The notes under the pieces are model-generated. The model had not been told where the DNA came from, searched no databases, and was given only the letters and a program-made list of their open reading frames with translations. A stretch of DNA of 64,000 nucleotides from assembly GCF_045862395.1 (NCBI RefSeq), contig NZ_AP023087.1, forward strand, positions 682,001 to 746,000, in the 5' to 3' direction. The DNA is from Marinicellulosiphila megalodicopiae. Its GTDB lineage: Bacteria; Pseudomonadota; Gammaproteobacteria; Pseudomonadales; Natronospirillaceae. The first letter of the stretch is position 1. Each line of letters starts with the position of its first letter. Made by a program: the position numbers and the translations under genes. Positions 35,216-43,768 of the stretch are shown piece by piece.

Positions 35216-35536
35216 TTAATTAAGGAGCGTATTGGATAAAATGTAACCAGAAAATCCCAGCCAAGATATCGCCAGCAATAACCAAGCGATAGTGGGTTGT
35301 TTGATGATGATTGTTGGCTCTATTGAGTCGCTGGTGTTTTTATTGGCTTTCTTTTTTATTTTGTCTTGCTCTCTAAGTTTTGCCTTATGTTGTTTCTTGT
35401 AAAGCTCGATACCCTTTTGAATTCCTTGGGTGATTAGCTTTGTTTGTTGTTTGGTTTGATTTGGTTTTTGAATTGACTTTGCCATTTTTGCGGCATCTTC
35501 ATTTGATTTGTTGGGTGAGCTTTTCATGTCTGTCAT
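35216..35536 (-). CDS. DUF2956-like small membrane protein
   Basis: The 106-residue product is highly basic in the middle (LITQGIQKGIELYKKQHKAK, LREQDKIKKKANK) and ends with one hydrophobic helix (IAWLLLAISWLGFSGYIL). AKSIQKPNQTKQQTKLITQG resembles the DUF2956 core as I remember it. It probably anchors by its C-terminal helix with a cytoplasmic basic region. Function unknown. A second ATG at 35527 is also possible. Confidence 0.75.
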   Translation of the reverse strand: MTDMKSSPNKSNEDAAKMAKSIQKPNQTKQQTKLITQGIQKGIELYKKQHKAKLREQDKIKKKANKNTSDSIEPTIIIKQPTIAWLLLAISWLGFSGYILSNTLLN

Positions 35537-35730
35537 CTTATTGTCAATTATGTGGAGTAGGATAAAGCCTTGATTTTAAAAGTAAATATTTAATTAAATA
35601 AAAAAATAGGCATAAAATTTGCTTTATTTTAGATAGTTGAAATTATATGACAATTTTTTGAACACTAAATATCAAAGTAGTTATCACGATATTTATAATT
35701 TATCATTTTTACATTACACGGAGACAAGTT

Positions 35731-35916
35731 ATGTCGATGAATTTATTACAAGCTGAACTAAGTAACATTGAAAGTAATGGTTTGCATAAACCAGCTGAAG
35801 TAAGTGAAACAAAACGTGATCGAAATCATAGAAAGTTAGCAGCAAGACGAGCTGTTGAAGAGCATCTTGAAAGGCAAAGACTAAAAGAAGAGTATGCAAT
35901 GGATATGCTAGATTAA
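35731..35916 (+). CDS. Small basic protein, PA3496-like
   Basis: The 61-residue product contains KRDRNHRKLAARRAVEEHLE then RQRLKEEYAMD, a charged helix that resembles the short PA3496-type family (put forward as envelope-integrity proteins in Pseudomonas). GGAGACAAG precedes the ATG and a clean terminator follows, both supporting a real gene. Confidence 0.7.
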   Translation: MSMNLLQAELSNIESNGLHKPAEVSETKRDRNHRKLAARRAVEEHLERQRLKEEYAMDMLD

Positions 35917-35938
35917 ACAACCAAATTATCTAAAAGAA

Positions 35939-35964
35939 GATGGATTATTATCCATCTTTTTTTT
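35939..35964 (+). terminator. Rho-independent terminator
   Basis: GATGGAT, 4-nt loop, ATCCATC, then eight T. It ends the PA3496-like gene 23 bp after its stop. Confidence 0.92.
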
Positions 35965-36069
35965 CGCCTGTCATAAAACAAGTAATGTTTATTTTTGTTA
36001 CCCCCTCTTGTAAAGTGAGTGAGTACTACTAATCTATTTGATACAAAAGTATTAATTTATAGAGTATTT

Positions 36070-36432
36070 ATGTCTAATATTTTGACTGTAGATGATAATG
36101 AAGCCATGCGTAAAATGATCTCCCATACTTTATGTTTAGGTGGGTTTGTGGTTGCTGAGGCAGAGAATGCTCAAATCGCTTTGGATAAAATGCAGCATGA
36201 ATATTTTGATTTAATTATAACCGATATCAATATGCCCATCATGGATGGTATTGAATTTACAAAAGCAGTGCGTCAATTAAGTCAACATCGTACCGTCCCA
36301 ATTCTAGTCCTCTCAACTGAAGATACCGAAGATTTAAAAAAAACAGCCTCCACCGCAGGTGCTAATGGATGGGTTGTCAAACCTTTTTCACCATCAGATT
36401 TGATTCAAAAAGTACGTAGCGTTATGCATTGA
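36070..36432 (+). CDS. Single-domain CheY-like response regulator
   Basis: The 120-residue protein is one receiver domain: acidic pair in NILTVDDNEAM, phospho-acceptor Asp52 in LIITDINMPIMDG, the Thr/Ser switch in ILVLSTEDTED and the conserved Lys in WVVKPFSPSDL. No output domain is present, as in CheY or PilG/PilH. The frame opens 17 codons upstream, but the ATG at 36070 starts exactly at the domain. The next gene, a large lipoprotein, begins 41 bp downstream; no kinase is adjacent. Confidence 0.9.
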   Translation: MSNILTVDDNEAMRKMISHTLCLGGFVVAEAENAQIALDKMQHEYFDLIITDINMPIMDGIEFTKAVRQLSQHRTVPILVLSTEDTEDLKKTASTAGANGWVVKPFSPSDLIQKVRSVMH

Positions 36433-36472
36433 TTAAGTTGTATCCAATCCTTTAACTCTGTAAGTGGGCATT

Positions 36473-39226
36473 ATGAAATATTCTTTTTTATCATTAGTTT
36501 TTGTTTTAATGGTTTCATGTCAATCAGATCGAACTGATAATCTAGAAAATTTCCAATCCGCCTCTGGATTTGATGCGAATGTATTGGATTTTTCTGGACG
36601 CATTTATGAAGACTCAGTCCGATTAAGTTGGTCATTTAGTTCAGCTAATCAGCAAGTAATGCTCCGACGAGGAAGTGGAAGTTTTCCATCAGATGAAAGT
36701 GATGGAACGCTAATGTATAGAGGTGTGAATGATTTTTTTGTGGATGTATCCGCACGGCCAAAAGAAGTTAATTATTATCAATTATTTATTTATAAAAATG
36801 AGCAAGGTTATCAGCCCATTGCTCAATTAATTGTTTCTGTTGATACTCAAATTGAAACTACGATTTTGCCTATATTAAATTTAAGACATTTAATAAAAGA
36901 CGCAGAGGTTATTTTAGAATGGGATGTGCCTGAGGATATAGAGATTTCTCAATTTGAAATTGTAAGAAATAATATTTCTATTGCAAAAACAACTCGCCCA
37001 TTTTGGAAGGATCTAAACCCACCTATTGGTAGTGAGCTTGAATATGAGGTGTTTAGCTTAAATTCAACCGATGAGCGTTCGAAATCATCTTTAAAATTTA
37101 TGGTTACTGTTTCTGAGCCAATTATTGAGGTGATTGAGCAATTACTGATTGTAGCTGAAAATAATCAAGCTCACATCACTTGGGGGGTACCTGAAAATAA
37201 TTATTATCTTAAAACGGTTTTATTTCGAGATGATGTTTTAATATTTGAAGACCTTGAAGGTGCTGGGGTATTTGTTGATAGACAGGTTAGTAACCACAAT
37301 AACTATAAATACTCAATTTCTCATATTAATACAGCATTGGTGTTTTCTCCATTGTTAGAATTGGAAGTGACAATTCAAGATACCATTGGGCCGAATAACG
37401 TGAGTGAATTTCAAATAGATGCAAGAAACAATCAATCCAATATAAGTTGGGTGTTACCTCAAGGTGTCGATTTTGATTATGTGGAGTTATTTAAAAATGA
37501 CGCCTTAATCTATTCAGGTAATGATACTTTATTTATTGATACCGCTGTTTTGAATGGAGATACTGTTATTTATAGGATTCAAAGTGTCGACACTTCAGGA
37601 AATCTTAGTGCGATTGAGCAATTATCTGTTGAAGTCATCGATGACATCGCACCAAATACAATTGCTAATGCGCATATAGAAATCTATGACTCCCAGCTTA
37701 CTGTATCTTGGGATGTGCCAGAAGAAGAGTATGAAAAAATTCAAGTATATAGAAGTGATTCACCTTTGCTAAATTATCAAGATGGATACTTATTATTTGA
37801 GACCTTTTCAGTAGCGCCGTCGTTAGAAATTTTGGATCGAGAGTTAGTCAATGATCAAGAGTACTTTTATGGAATTTTTGTCATAGATAGTTCAGGCAAT
37901 GTCTCACAAGGGGTTCAACTAAGTGCAACACCTTTAATTGAAGGAAGTATTGAATTGCCAACTAATGCCTCATCAATAGTCGAGTTTTCTCCATTTGACA
38001 GTATGATGACTTATGTAATGGATACACAAATTGACTCAAAAGGCAGGGTATTGTTTCTTTGGCAGGACTACAGTTTGCAGCCAGTTGGATTTAAATTAGA
38101 ACGACGATTTGCTGATGGGCAGTTGGATAGTACATTTGGGGATATGGGGACGGTTATTTTTCAAGATGCTTCTGAAAATATTTACCCAAATAAATTTGCT
38201 CTAATTGATACTGGTGAAATAATAGTAGCGGGCAGGACTTATATTAATGAAGATCAGGTTTTATTGCTTGCAAAATTTTCTGAAGATGGCGTATCTGTAA
38301 ATGGTTTCGGTGTCACAAGTACACATGGAGATATTAATATTGTTGCAGATAGTGCTTCAAAATTTATGACTATTGACCATGTATCTGCCTATTTCAATGA
38401 CTTATCTGTTATTTCATATTCCGGGAATGATATTTATTTAGTTGGAAATGCCTCTTTAGCATCTGACGATATAATATTTACCCTTAAATTGGATGCTAAT
38501 ATAGGGGAGTTGGATTCCAGTTACGCTTCAGGTTTGGGTATGAGTGCTATTAATACAACCCCTAATGTATTTTATAACTTACGCTCTGCAGTGGATGACT
38601 TAGGGCAAATTTATGTCTCAGGTGTAACTTCTGCTACAGGAATATTGGTACGTTTAAATTCAGAAGGGGATTTGGATACAGCTTTTAATTCTGGTGCGCC
38701 TGTCATTTTACAAACTGATTCACAGTGCTTGCAATTGCAAGAGGTAAGCAATGTGGCACTGGACAATTCAAATGATATTTATTTAAATATTAATTGCTAC
38801 GACAATGTTAATTATTGGTCCCCAAAACAAATTCATAAAATTAATGTTGATGGCACATATAGTTCGGCATTTGGGGGGGGCTCAGGAATTACGACATATT
38901 TGAGTCAAGATTCAAGTAATATTTCGCATATGTTAATTGATAAGCAACAACAAATTTGGGTAGCCAGTTCGGTAAATATTCAATCAGATTATGATGTTAC
39001 GCTTATGAAAATGAATTCAATGGGCGTAATGCAAGATGGATATCCTTTGCTATTTTCAAATTATTTTGCCCCAGGTGAATATGAGAATGTAGGGGACTTT
39101 TTGATGCACCCACTTTCAGATAAACCAATAATACTTGGAACTAAATATGAAAATGGGTCCGATCATTTATTTATGATGAAAGTAATTACAAAGTCGATAG
39201 ATTATCTTGAGCCTTCAATGAATTAG
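36473..39226 (+). CDS. Large lipoprotein with fibronectin III-like and delta-60-type repeats
   Basis: The 917-residue product (ATG at 36473; the frame opens 3 codons earlier at a GTG) begins MKYSFLSLVFVLMVSCQSD, lipobox MVSC, Cys16. Residues ~30-500 contain four or five FnIII-like modules, each with strings such as EVILEWDVPEDIEISQFEIV and QLTVSWDVPEEEYEKIQVYR. Residues ~515-900 carry delta-60-type beta-propeller repeats: LERRFADGQLDSTFGDMGTV, GEIIVAGRTYINEDQVLLLA and VRLNSEGDLDTAFNSGAPV. The role is probably surface adhesion or binding. An eight-G run at 38873-38880 lies in the last third. Its 3' end overlaps the convergent dehydrogenase gene by 41 bp. Confidence 0.8.
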   Translation: MKYSFLSLVFVLMVSCQSDRTDNLENFQSASGFDANVLDFSGRIYEDSVRLSWSFSSANQQVMLRRGSGSFPSDESDGTLMYRGVNDFFVDVSARPKEVNYYQLFIYKNEQGYQPIAQLIVSVDTQIETTILPILNLRHLIKDAEVILEWDVPEDIEISQFEIVRNNISIAKTTRPFWKDLNPPIGSELEYEVFSLNSTDERSKSSLKFMVTVSEPIIEVIEQLLIVAENNQAHITWGVPENNYYLKTVLFRDDVLIFEDLEGAGVFVDRQVSNHNNYKYSISHINTALVFSPLLELEVTIQDTIGPNNVSEFQIDARNNQSNISWVLPQGVDFDYVELFKNDALIYSGNDTLFIDTAVLNGDTVIYRIQSVDTSGNLSAIEQLSVEVIDDIAPNTIANAHIEIYDSQLTVSWDVPEEEYEKIQVYRSDSPLLNYQDGYLLFETFSVAPSLEILDRELVNDQEYFYGIFVIDSSGNVSQGVQLSATPLIEGSIELPTNASSIVEFSPFDSMMTYVMDTQIDSKGRVLFLWQDYSLQPVGFKLERRFADGQLDSTFGDMGTVIFQDASENIYPNKFALIDTGEIIVAGRTYINEDQVLLLAKFSEDGVSVNGFGVTSTHGDINIVADSASKFMTIDHVSAYFNDLSVISYSGNDIYLVGNASLASDDIIFTLKLDANIGELDSSYASGLGMSAINTTPNVFYNLRSAVDDLGQIYVSGVTSATGILVRLNSEGDLDTAFNSGAPVILQTDSQCLQLQEVSNVALDNSNDIYLNINCYDNVNYWSPKQIHKINVDGTYSSAFGGGSGITTYLSQDSSNISHMLIDKQQQIWVASSVNIQSDYDVTLMKMNSMGVMQDGYPLLFSNYFAPGEYENVGDFLMHPLSDKPIILGTKYENGSDHLFMMKVITKSIDYLEPSMN

Positions 39227-40157
39227 TTAAAAACGCATTCACTTTATCAATTAATTGATCTGCTAGTATTTGCATTGCCTCTATACTTGCCCAAGCGATA
39301 TGAGGTGTAATTATTAAATTATCTAACATTAAATTTTGCATCGCAATGTCGTTTATATGTGGTGGCTCTGTGGGTAATACGTCTAGACCTGCTGCACCAA
39401 TAGTTTTGTTTTGAAGTGCGTTAATTAAAGCAAAAGAATCAACAATTGGACCTCTTGCAGTATTAATCAGAATGCAATTTTTTTTCATCATTAATAATTC
39501 CTTTTCGCTTATAAGCGATTCAGTATCTTTATTAAGTGGGCAGTGAATAGAAATGATGTCCGATGTTGATAAAATTGTATTCAAGTCGACACATGTTTTT
39601 TGATCTACTGAATGCCGATTTGATGGGCTATAAAAATTAACTTTCATAGCAAAAGCCGATGCAATCTTTGCAGTTTGTTTTGCTATTTCCCCTGTTCCAA
39701 TTAATCCAAGAGTTTTACCTTTTAATAAATGTATAGGTGAAGTGAAATAACAAAATTGCTTCGATTTTTGCCAGGCATTTTCTTTTAATGTTCGCTCGTA
39801 ACTCTTTAATTGTTTGGTTAGGCAGAGCATTAACATAAATACATGCTCGCTTACTGTGTGTTTTGCATAGTTGGTGATATTGGTTACAGTAATGTTTTTT
39901 TGTTTGCAGTATTGAAGATCAATAATATTGAATCCTGTGGCTGCTACGCAAATGCATTTTAATTGCGGAAGTTGAGAAAGTATTTTTGCATCTAGTATGA
40001 CTTTATTGGTGATGGCAATCGTTGCGTTTTTTAAGCGGTCAACCGTTTGTTCATTTAAGGTTTGGCTGTATTCAATATAAGTGCTATTAGGTGCTAGTTT
40101 TTTAAATTGAATTTGCTCAGCAAGTGTTGCACGGTCAAGAAAGACTACTTCAAACAT
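39186..40157 (-). CDS. D-2-hydroxyacid dehydrogenase
   Basis: The 323-residue NAD(P)-dependent enzyme has the Rossmann motif KTLGLIGTGEIAKQTAKIAS (~145) and the catalytic triad: Arg in NTARGPIVD (~235), Glu in VLPTEPPHIND (~262) and His in ITPHIAWAS (~284). The N-terminal substrate domain includes ICVAATGFNIIDL. This is the glycerate/hydroxypyruvate or 2-ketoacid reductase group; the substrate is not determined. It converges on the lipoprotein gene with a 41-bp coding overlap. Confidence 0.88.
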   Translation of the reverse strand: MFEVVFLDRATLAEQIQFKKLAPNSTYIEYSQTLNEQTVDRLKNATIAITNKVILDAKILSQLPQLKCICVAATGFNIIDLQYCKQKNITVTNITNYAKHTVSEHVFMLMLCLTKQLKSYERTLKENAWQKSKQFCYFTSPIHLLKGKTLGLIGTGEIAKQTAKIASAFAMKVNFYSPSNRHSVDQKTCVDLNTILSTSDIISIHCPLNKDTESLISEKELLMMKKNCILINTARGPIVDSFALINALQNKTIGAAGLDVLPTEPPHINDIAMQNLMLDNLIITPHIAWASIEAMQILADQLIDKVNAFLTNSLKAQDNLSTL

Positions 40158-40179
40158 AATATTTTCCTATTTAAAAGGC

Positions 40180-40211
40180 AAAAAAAAGTCGAACTATAAA
40201 AGTTCGACTTA
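40180..40211 (-). terminator. Terminator after the tRNA-Leu transcript
   Basis: AAGTCGAACT and AGTTCGACTT form a perfect 10-bp stem with a 5-nt loop, followed on the minus strand by a T run. It begins 19 bp past the tRNA 3' end. Confidence 0.9.
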
Positions 40212-40229
40212 AATATAACAAAAAATAAG

Positions 40230-40315
40230 TGGTACCGACGACTAGATTCGAACTAGCACGAGCTAAGCTCACCACCCCCTCAAGGTGGCGTGTCTACCAA
40301 TTTCACCACGTCGGC
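40230..40315 (-). tRNA. leuU: tRNA-Leu, anticodon GAG
   Basis: The minus strand folds as a class II tRNA of 86 nt including an encoded CCA: acceptor GCCGACG/CGTCGGT, D-arm TGGTGAAATTGGTAGACACG, anticodon arm CCACC-TTGAGGG-GGTGG with anticodon GAG, a long variable arm (GAGC..GCTC) and T-arm GCTAGTTCGAATCTAGT. The place directly after secG is the same as E. coli leuU. Confidence 0.96.
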
Positions 40316-40322
40316 AGAAGTC

Positions 40323-40646
40323 TTATTCTAAATCTTCAATAGTAGGTTTAGCATCTTCAGAAATCATTGAATCCATAACTTGCTCAGCAGGTGCCGAAAT
40401 AATATTTCGATCATCATAATCTGATTTAGCTAAATATACCAAAGCTAAGCTAGTTAAGAAAAATAACGTCATCAAAATAGAAGTGGTTTTCGTTAAAAAG
40501 TTACCACTACCTGAGGCGCCAAAAATGGATTGTGACGCGCCGCCAAAAGAAGCGCCAGCATCAGCACCTTTACCACGTTGTAATAAAACAAAACAAATTA
40601 CTGAAATTGCAATTAACACGTGAATGAATAGTATATAAGTAGCCAT
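40323..40646 (-). CDS. secG: Preprotein translocase subunit SecG
   Basis: SecG is the small SecYEG subunit of the inner membrane. The 107-residue protein has two hydrophobic helices (ILFIHVLIAISVICFVLLQ; ILMTLFFLTSLALVYL) around the conserved cytoplasmic loop RGKGADAGASFGGASQSIFG. GGAGGAAA precedes the ATG. It sits 14 bp after tpiA and just before the tRNA. Confidence 0.95.
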   Translation of the reverse strand: MATYILFIHVLIAISVICFVLLQRGKGADAGASFGGASQSIFGASGSGNFLTKTTSILMTLFFLTSLALVYLAKSDYDDRNIISAPAEQVMDSMISEDAKPTIEDLE

Positions 40647-40660
40647 TGTATTTCCTCCAG

Positions 40661-41410
40661 TTAAACAGCGGCGGCACAGATTGCAACAAATTCTTCTGCA
40701 ATCATAGATGCACCACCTACTAAGCCACCATCAATATCTGGTTGGCCAATTAATTCTTTAGCATTAGCAGCTTTCATGCTTCCGCCGTATAAAATGATCA
40801 ATTTTTCCGCTACATCTGCATTTTTTTGTGCAAATAATTGGCGAATAAATGCGTGCGCTTCTTGAGCTTGTTCTGCTGAGGCAGTAACGCCTGTGCCAAT
40901 TGCCCATACAGGTTCATATGCAACAATAATATTAGCAAATGCTTCCACACCAACACGATCGATGACAGCGTTAATTTGGCGAGCAACAACCGCTTCCATA
41001 TTGCCAGACTCGCGCTCTTCTAAAGTTTCGCCGATACAAAAAACAGGAGTAATGCCTGCTTCTAATGCAGTCGCTGTTTTTTCAGCAACCACTTCGTCTG
41101 TTTCGCCGTTCATTACACGACGCTCAGAGTGACCAGTTAAAACATGGGTGCAGCCCACTTCTTTGATCATTGATAAAGATGTTTCACCAGTAAAAGCACC
41201 GCTTGCAGCAGTGTTTGCAGTTTGCGCGCCTACACTGATTTTGCTGCCTTTTAGTTGTTCTGAAAGAGCAGATAAGTAAACATGTGGTGCAAATACAGCG
41301 GCATCTACTTTTGATGTATCAATGCCAGCTGCGAAAGCTTGAGCTAGATTTGCATTTGAGGCTAAATCGCCATTCATTTTCCAATTTGCAGCAACAAAAG
41401 GACGACGCAT
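40661..41410 (-). CDS. tpiA: Triosephosphate isomerase
   Basis: This 249-residue TIM-barrel enzyme interconverts dihydroxyacetone phosphate and glyceraldehyde 3-phosphate. Visible landmarks are the N-terminal FVAANWKMNGD (Lys12-type), the catalytic His in HVLTGHSERR, the catalytic Glu in VAYEPVWAIGTG and the phosphate loop ILYGGSMKAANA. Length is standard. It precedes secG by 14 bp, the order seen in many gammaproteobacteria. Confidence 0.97.
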   Translation of the reverse strand: MRRPFVAANWKMNGDLASNANLAQAFAAGIDTSKVDAAVFAPHVYLSALSEQLKGSKISVGAQTANTAASGAFTGETSLSMIKEVGCTHVLTGHSERRVMNGETDEVVAEKTATALEAGITPVFCIGETLEERESGNMEAVVARQINAVIDRVGVEAFANIIVAYEPVWAIGTGVTASAEQAQEAHAFIRQLFAQKNADVAEKLIILYGGSMKAANAKELIGQPDIDGGLVGGASMIAEEFVAICAAAV

Positions 41411-41521
41411 AATAATACCTTTTTAAGTGATCGATGATTTTTTGAGCGCGCAATCTTAGCTGTTTTCAACTTTAGTCGCAATGAAAAAGCGTAAAACGAC
41501 TGCAAATGAGCGCTTTATATG

Positions 41522-42877
41522 TTATTTAGGTAGTTCTTCTACCGCTTGTTTAACTTTTTCGGCCAAAGCTTGGCAGACATCGGACACTTGATGCGCGTCT
41601 TTTCCTTCAACCATTACACGAACAACAGGTTCTGTTCCAGATGGTCTAAGTAAAATTCGGCCATTATCAGCTAATTCAGCTTCGGCCAATTTGACGGCTT
41701 CTCGTACTGACTCAATAGACATCACATCTACTTTAGTTGCTAATTTTACGTTAATCATTTCTTGAGGGTATTTTCTCATGCCTGATTTAGCGGTGTATAA
41801 CTTTTGATTGCTATCCACTAATGCTTTAAGTACTTGTAAGGCAGCAACAATGCCATCGCCTGTTGAGGTGACGTGTTTGCATAAAATGTGGCCTGAGTTC
41901 TCGCCACCAATGATCCAATCGCGTTTACTCATTTCTTCTAATACGTAACGATCGCCCACTTTTGCACGAACAAAATCAATTTCGGCACGCTCTAATGCAC
42001 GCTCAAAACCAAGGTTGCTCATTAATGTGCCGACAACGCCGCCATTTAATTTATTCTTTTTCTTTAGGTAGCTGGCAATGATGAATAGTAATTCATCACC
42101 ATCAACTATCTCACCTTTATGATCCACCATAGCAACACGGTCGCCATCGCCATCAAACGCAATACCTAAATCAGCACCCGTTTCTAATACTTTACTTTGA
42201 AGTCTTGCTGGTTTTGTGGAGCCACATGCATTGTTGATGTTGATGCCATCAGGGTTGATTGCAATAGGAATCACTTTAGCACCTAACTCATCAAATACCT
42301 TTGGCCCAACATCGTAAGTTGCGCCATTCGCGCAATCTAAAACAATCGTTAAACCTGTTAAATCTAAATATCCGCATGTGCTTTTGCAAAATTCAACATA
42401 ACGGCCGCCAGCATCCGTTAAGCGGCGAGCTTTGCCAAGACCTTCGGAATCGACAGTGGTTAACTCACGCGTGTCTAATATGTCCTCTATGGCAAATTCA
42501 ACGTCATCGTCAAGTTTCTCGCCTTTGCTATTAAAGAACTTAATTCCATTATCAAAAAATTGATTATGAGACGCACTGATGACAATACCTGCATCGGCTT
42601 TAAATGTTTGCGTTAAATAAGCGATAGCTGGAGTGGGCATTGGACCAACTAAAATAATATCGACGCCCGCTGCTGACAAACCTGCCTCTAATGCAGATTC
42701 AAACATGTAGCCCGATATACGTGTATCTTTACCAATTAAGATGCGTTTTTTGCCAGTGCTTGCAAATACTTTACCTGCTGCCCATCCTAGACGCATGATA
42801 AATTCAGGGGTGATATTGCCTCTGCCTACTAATCCGCGAATACCATCTGTTCCGAAATACTTCTTTTTACGACTCAT
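41522..42877 (-). CDS. glmM: Phosphoglucosamine mutase
   Basis: GlmM converts glucosamine 6-phosphate to glucosamine 1-phosphate for UDP-GlcNAc, hence peptidoglycan and LPS. The 451-residue protein starts KKYFGTDGIRG, has the phosphoserine loop GIVISASHNQFFDNGIKFF, the metal loop DLGIAFDGDGDRVAMVD and the phosphate-binding RPSGTEPVVRVMVE. The length is typical (445). It overlaps folP by 11 bp, so the two are translated together. Confidence 0.97.
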   Translation of the reverse strand: MSRKKKYFGTDGIRGLVGRGNITPEFIMRLGWAAGKVFASTGKKRILIGKDTRISGYMFESALEAGLSAAGVDIILVGPMPTPAIAYLTQTFKADAGIVISASHNQFFDNGIKFFNSKGEKLDDDVEFAIEDILDTRELTTVDSEGLGKARRLTDAGGRYVEFCKSTCGYLDLTGLTIVLDCANGATYDVGPKVFDELGAKVIPIAINPDGININNACGSTKPARLQSKVLETGADLGIAFDGDGDRVAMVDHKGEIVDGDELLFIIASYLKKKNKLNGGVVGTLMSNLGFERALERAEIDFVRAKVGDRYVLEEMSKRDWIIGGENSGHILCKHVTSTGDGIVAALQVLKALVDSNQKLYTAKSGMRKYPQEMINVKLATKVDVMSIESVREAVKLAEAELADNGRILLRPSGTEPVVRVMVEGKDAHQVSDVCQALAEKVKQAVEELPK

Positions 42878-43709
42878 GATTAACCTTATTCATTGCGTCT
42901 ACAATCTGTAGTGCTTGTTTAGTTTGAGGCACATCGTGCACTCTTAATATTTGTGCGCCTTTCATGGCGCTGATTACCGCTGCGCTGAGGCTTGCATGCA
43001 ATCGTTGATCTTCTGGAAGCCCTGTAATTTGGCCAAGCATCGATTTTCGTGAAATACCAATGAGCAACGGTAAATCTAAAGAATGAAATGTTTCCAATTG
43101 GTTTAACATTTGAAGATTATGCTCTAGGGTTTTTCCAAAACCAAAACCGATGTCTAAAATAAGTTTTTCCTGCGATATTCCTGCAGTTTGACATTGTTTG
43201 ATTTTTAATCTAAAAAAATCGCAGACTTCTTCTAATATATTTTCGTAATTAGGTTTGATTTGCATGGTCAAAGGAGAGCCTTGCATGTGCATCAAACAAA
43301 TAGGTAAATTTGTTTTGGCTGCTATTTCTAATGCATTTTCACGACTAAGCGCCCTAACATCGTTAATTAAATCTGCACCTGAATTATAAGCTTCCCACAT
43401 AACTTTTGGGTTGCTCGTATCCACAGAAATCAAACAATTAAATTCTTTTTTTAATGCGTTGATAACAGGAATCACTCTGTTTAGTTCTTCTTCGTCACTG
43501 ACCGCTGTCGCACCTGGGCGGGTGGATTCCCCCCCTATATCAATTATGTCGGCGCCATTTTTAAGCATAAACTCAGCATGAGTTAATGCTTGATTGAGCT
43601 GATTGAATTGACCCCCATCGGAAAAAGAATCCGGTGTGACATTTAATATGCCCATTATACTGGTTCGATTTTCTGACAATCCTAGTAAGGATAAGGCGTT
43701 GTTTTGCAT
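42867..43709 (-). CDS. folP: Dihydropteroate synthase
   Basis: FolP joins p-aminobenzoate to dihydropterin pyrophosphate and is the sulfonamide target. The 280-residue TIM-barrel protein shows MGILNVTPDSFSDGGQF, DIGGESTRPGATAV, the pterin site LINDVRALS, and ILDIGFGFGKTLEHN with the C-terminal RVHDV. It follows ftsH, separated by a strong terminator, and overlaps glmM at its end. The Pro-Gly-Ala segment of the sulfonamide loop is unchanged. Confidence 0.96.
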   Translation of the reverse strand: MQNNALSLLGLSENRTSIMGILNVTPDSFSDGGQFNQLNQALTHAEFMLKNGADIIDIGGESTRPGATAVSDEEELNRVIPVINALKKEFNCLISVDTSNPKVMWEAYNSGADLINDVRALSRENALEIAAKTNLPICLMHMQGSPLTMQIKPNYENILEEVCDFFRLKIKQCQTAGISQEKLILDIGFGFGKTLEHNLQMLNQLETFHSLDLPLLIGISRKSMLGQITGLPEDQRLHASLSAAVISAMKGAQILRVHDVPQTKQALQIVDAMNKVNHES

Positions 43710-43724
43710 ATGCTTTGCTCAATA

Positions 43725-43749
43725 AAAAAGACGACCTAAGTCGTCTTTT
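43725..43749. terminator. Terminator hairpin between ftsH and folP
   Basis: AAAAGACGAC, loop CTAA, GTCGTCTTTT: T-runs on both strands. It lies 20 bp after the ftsH stop and only 16 bp before the folP start, so folP-glmM transcription must come from read-through or from a promoter overlapping this element. Confidence 0.88.
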
Positions 43750-43768
43750 GTTTAACTAGAACCAAAGT

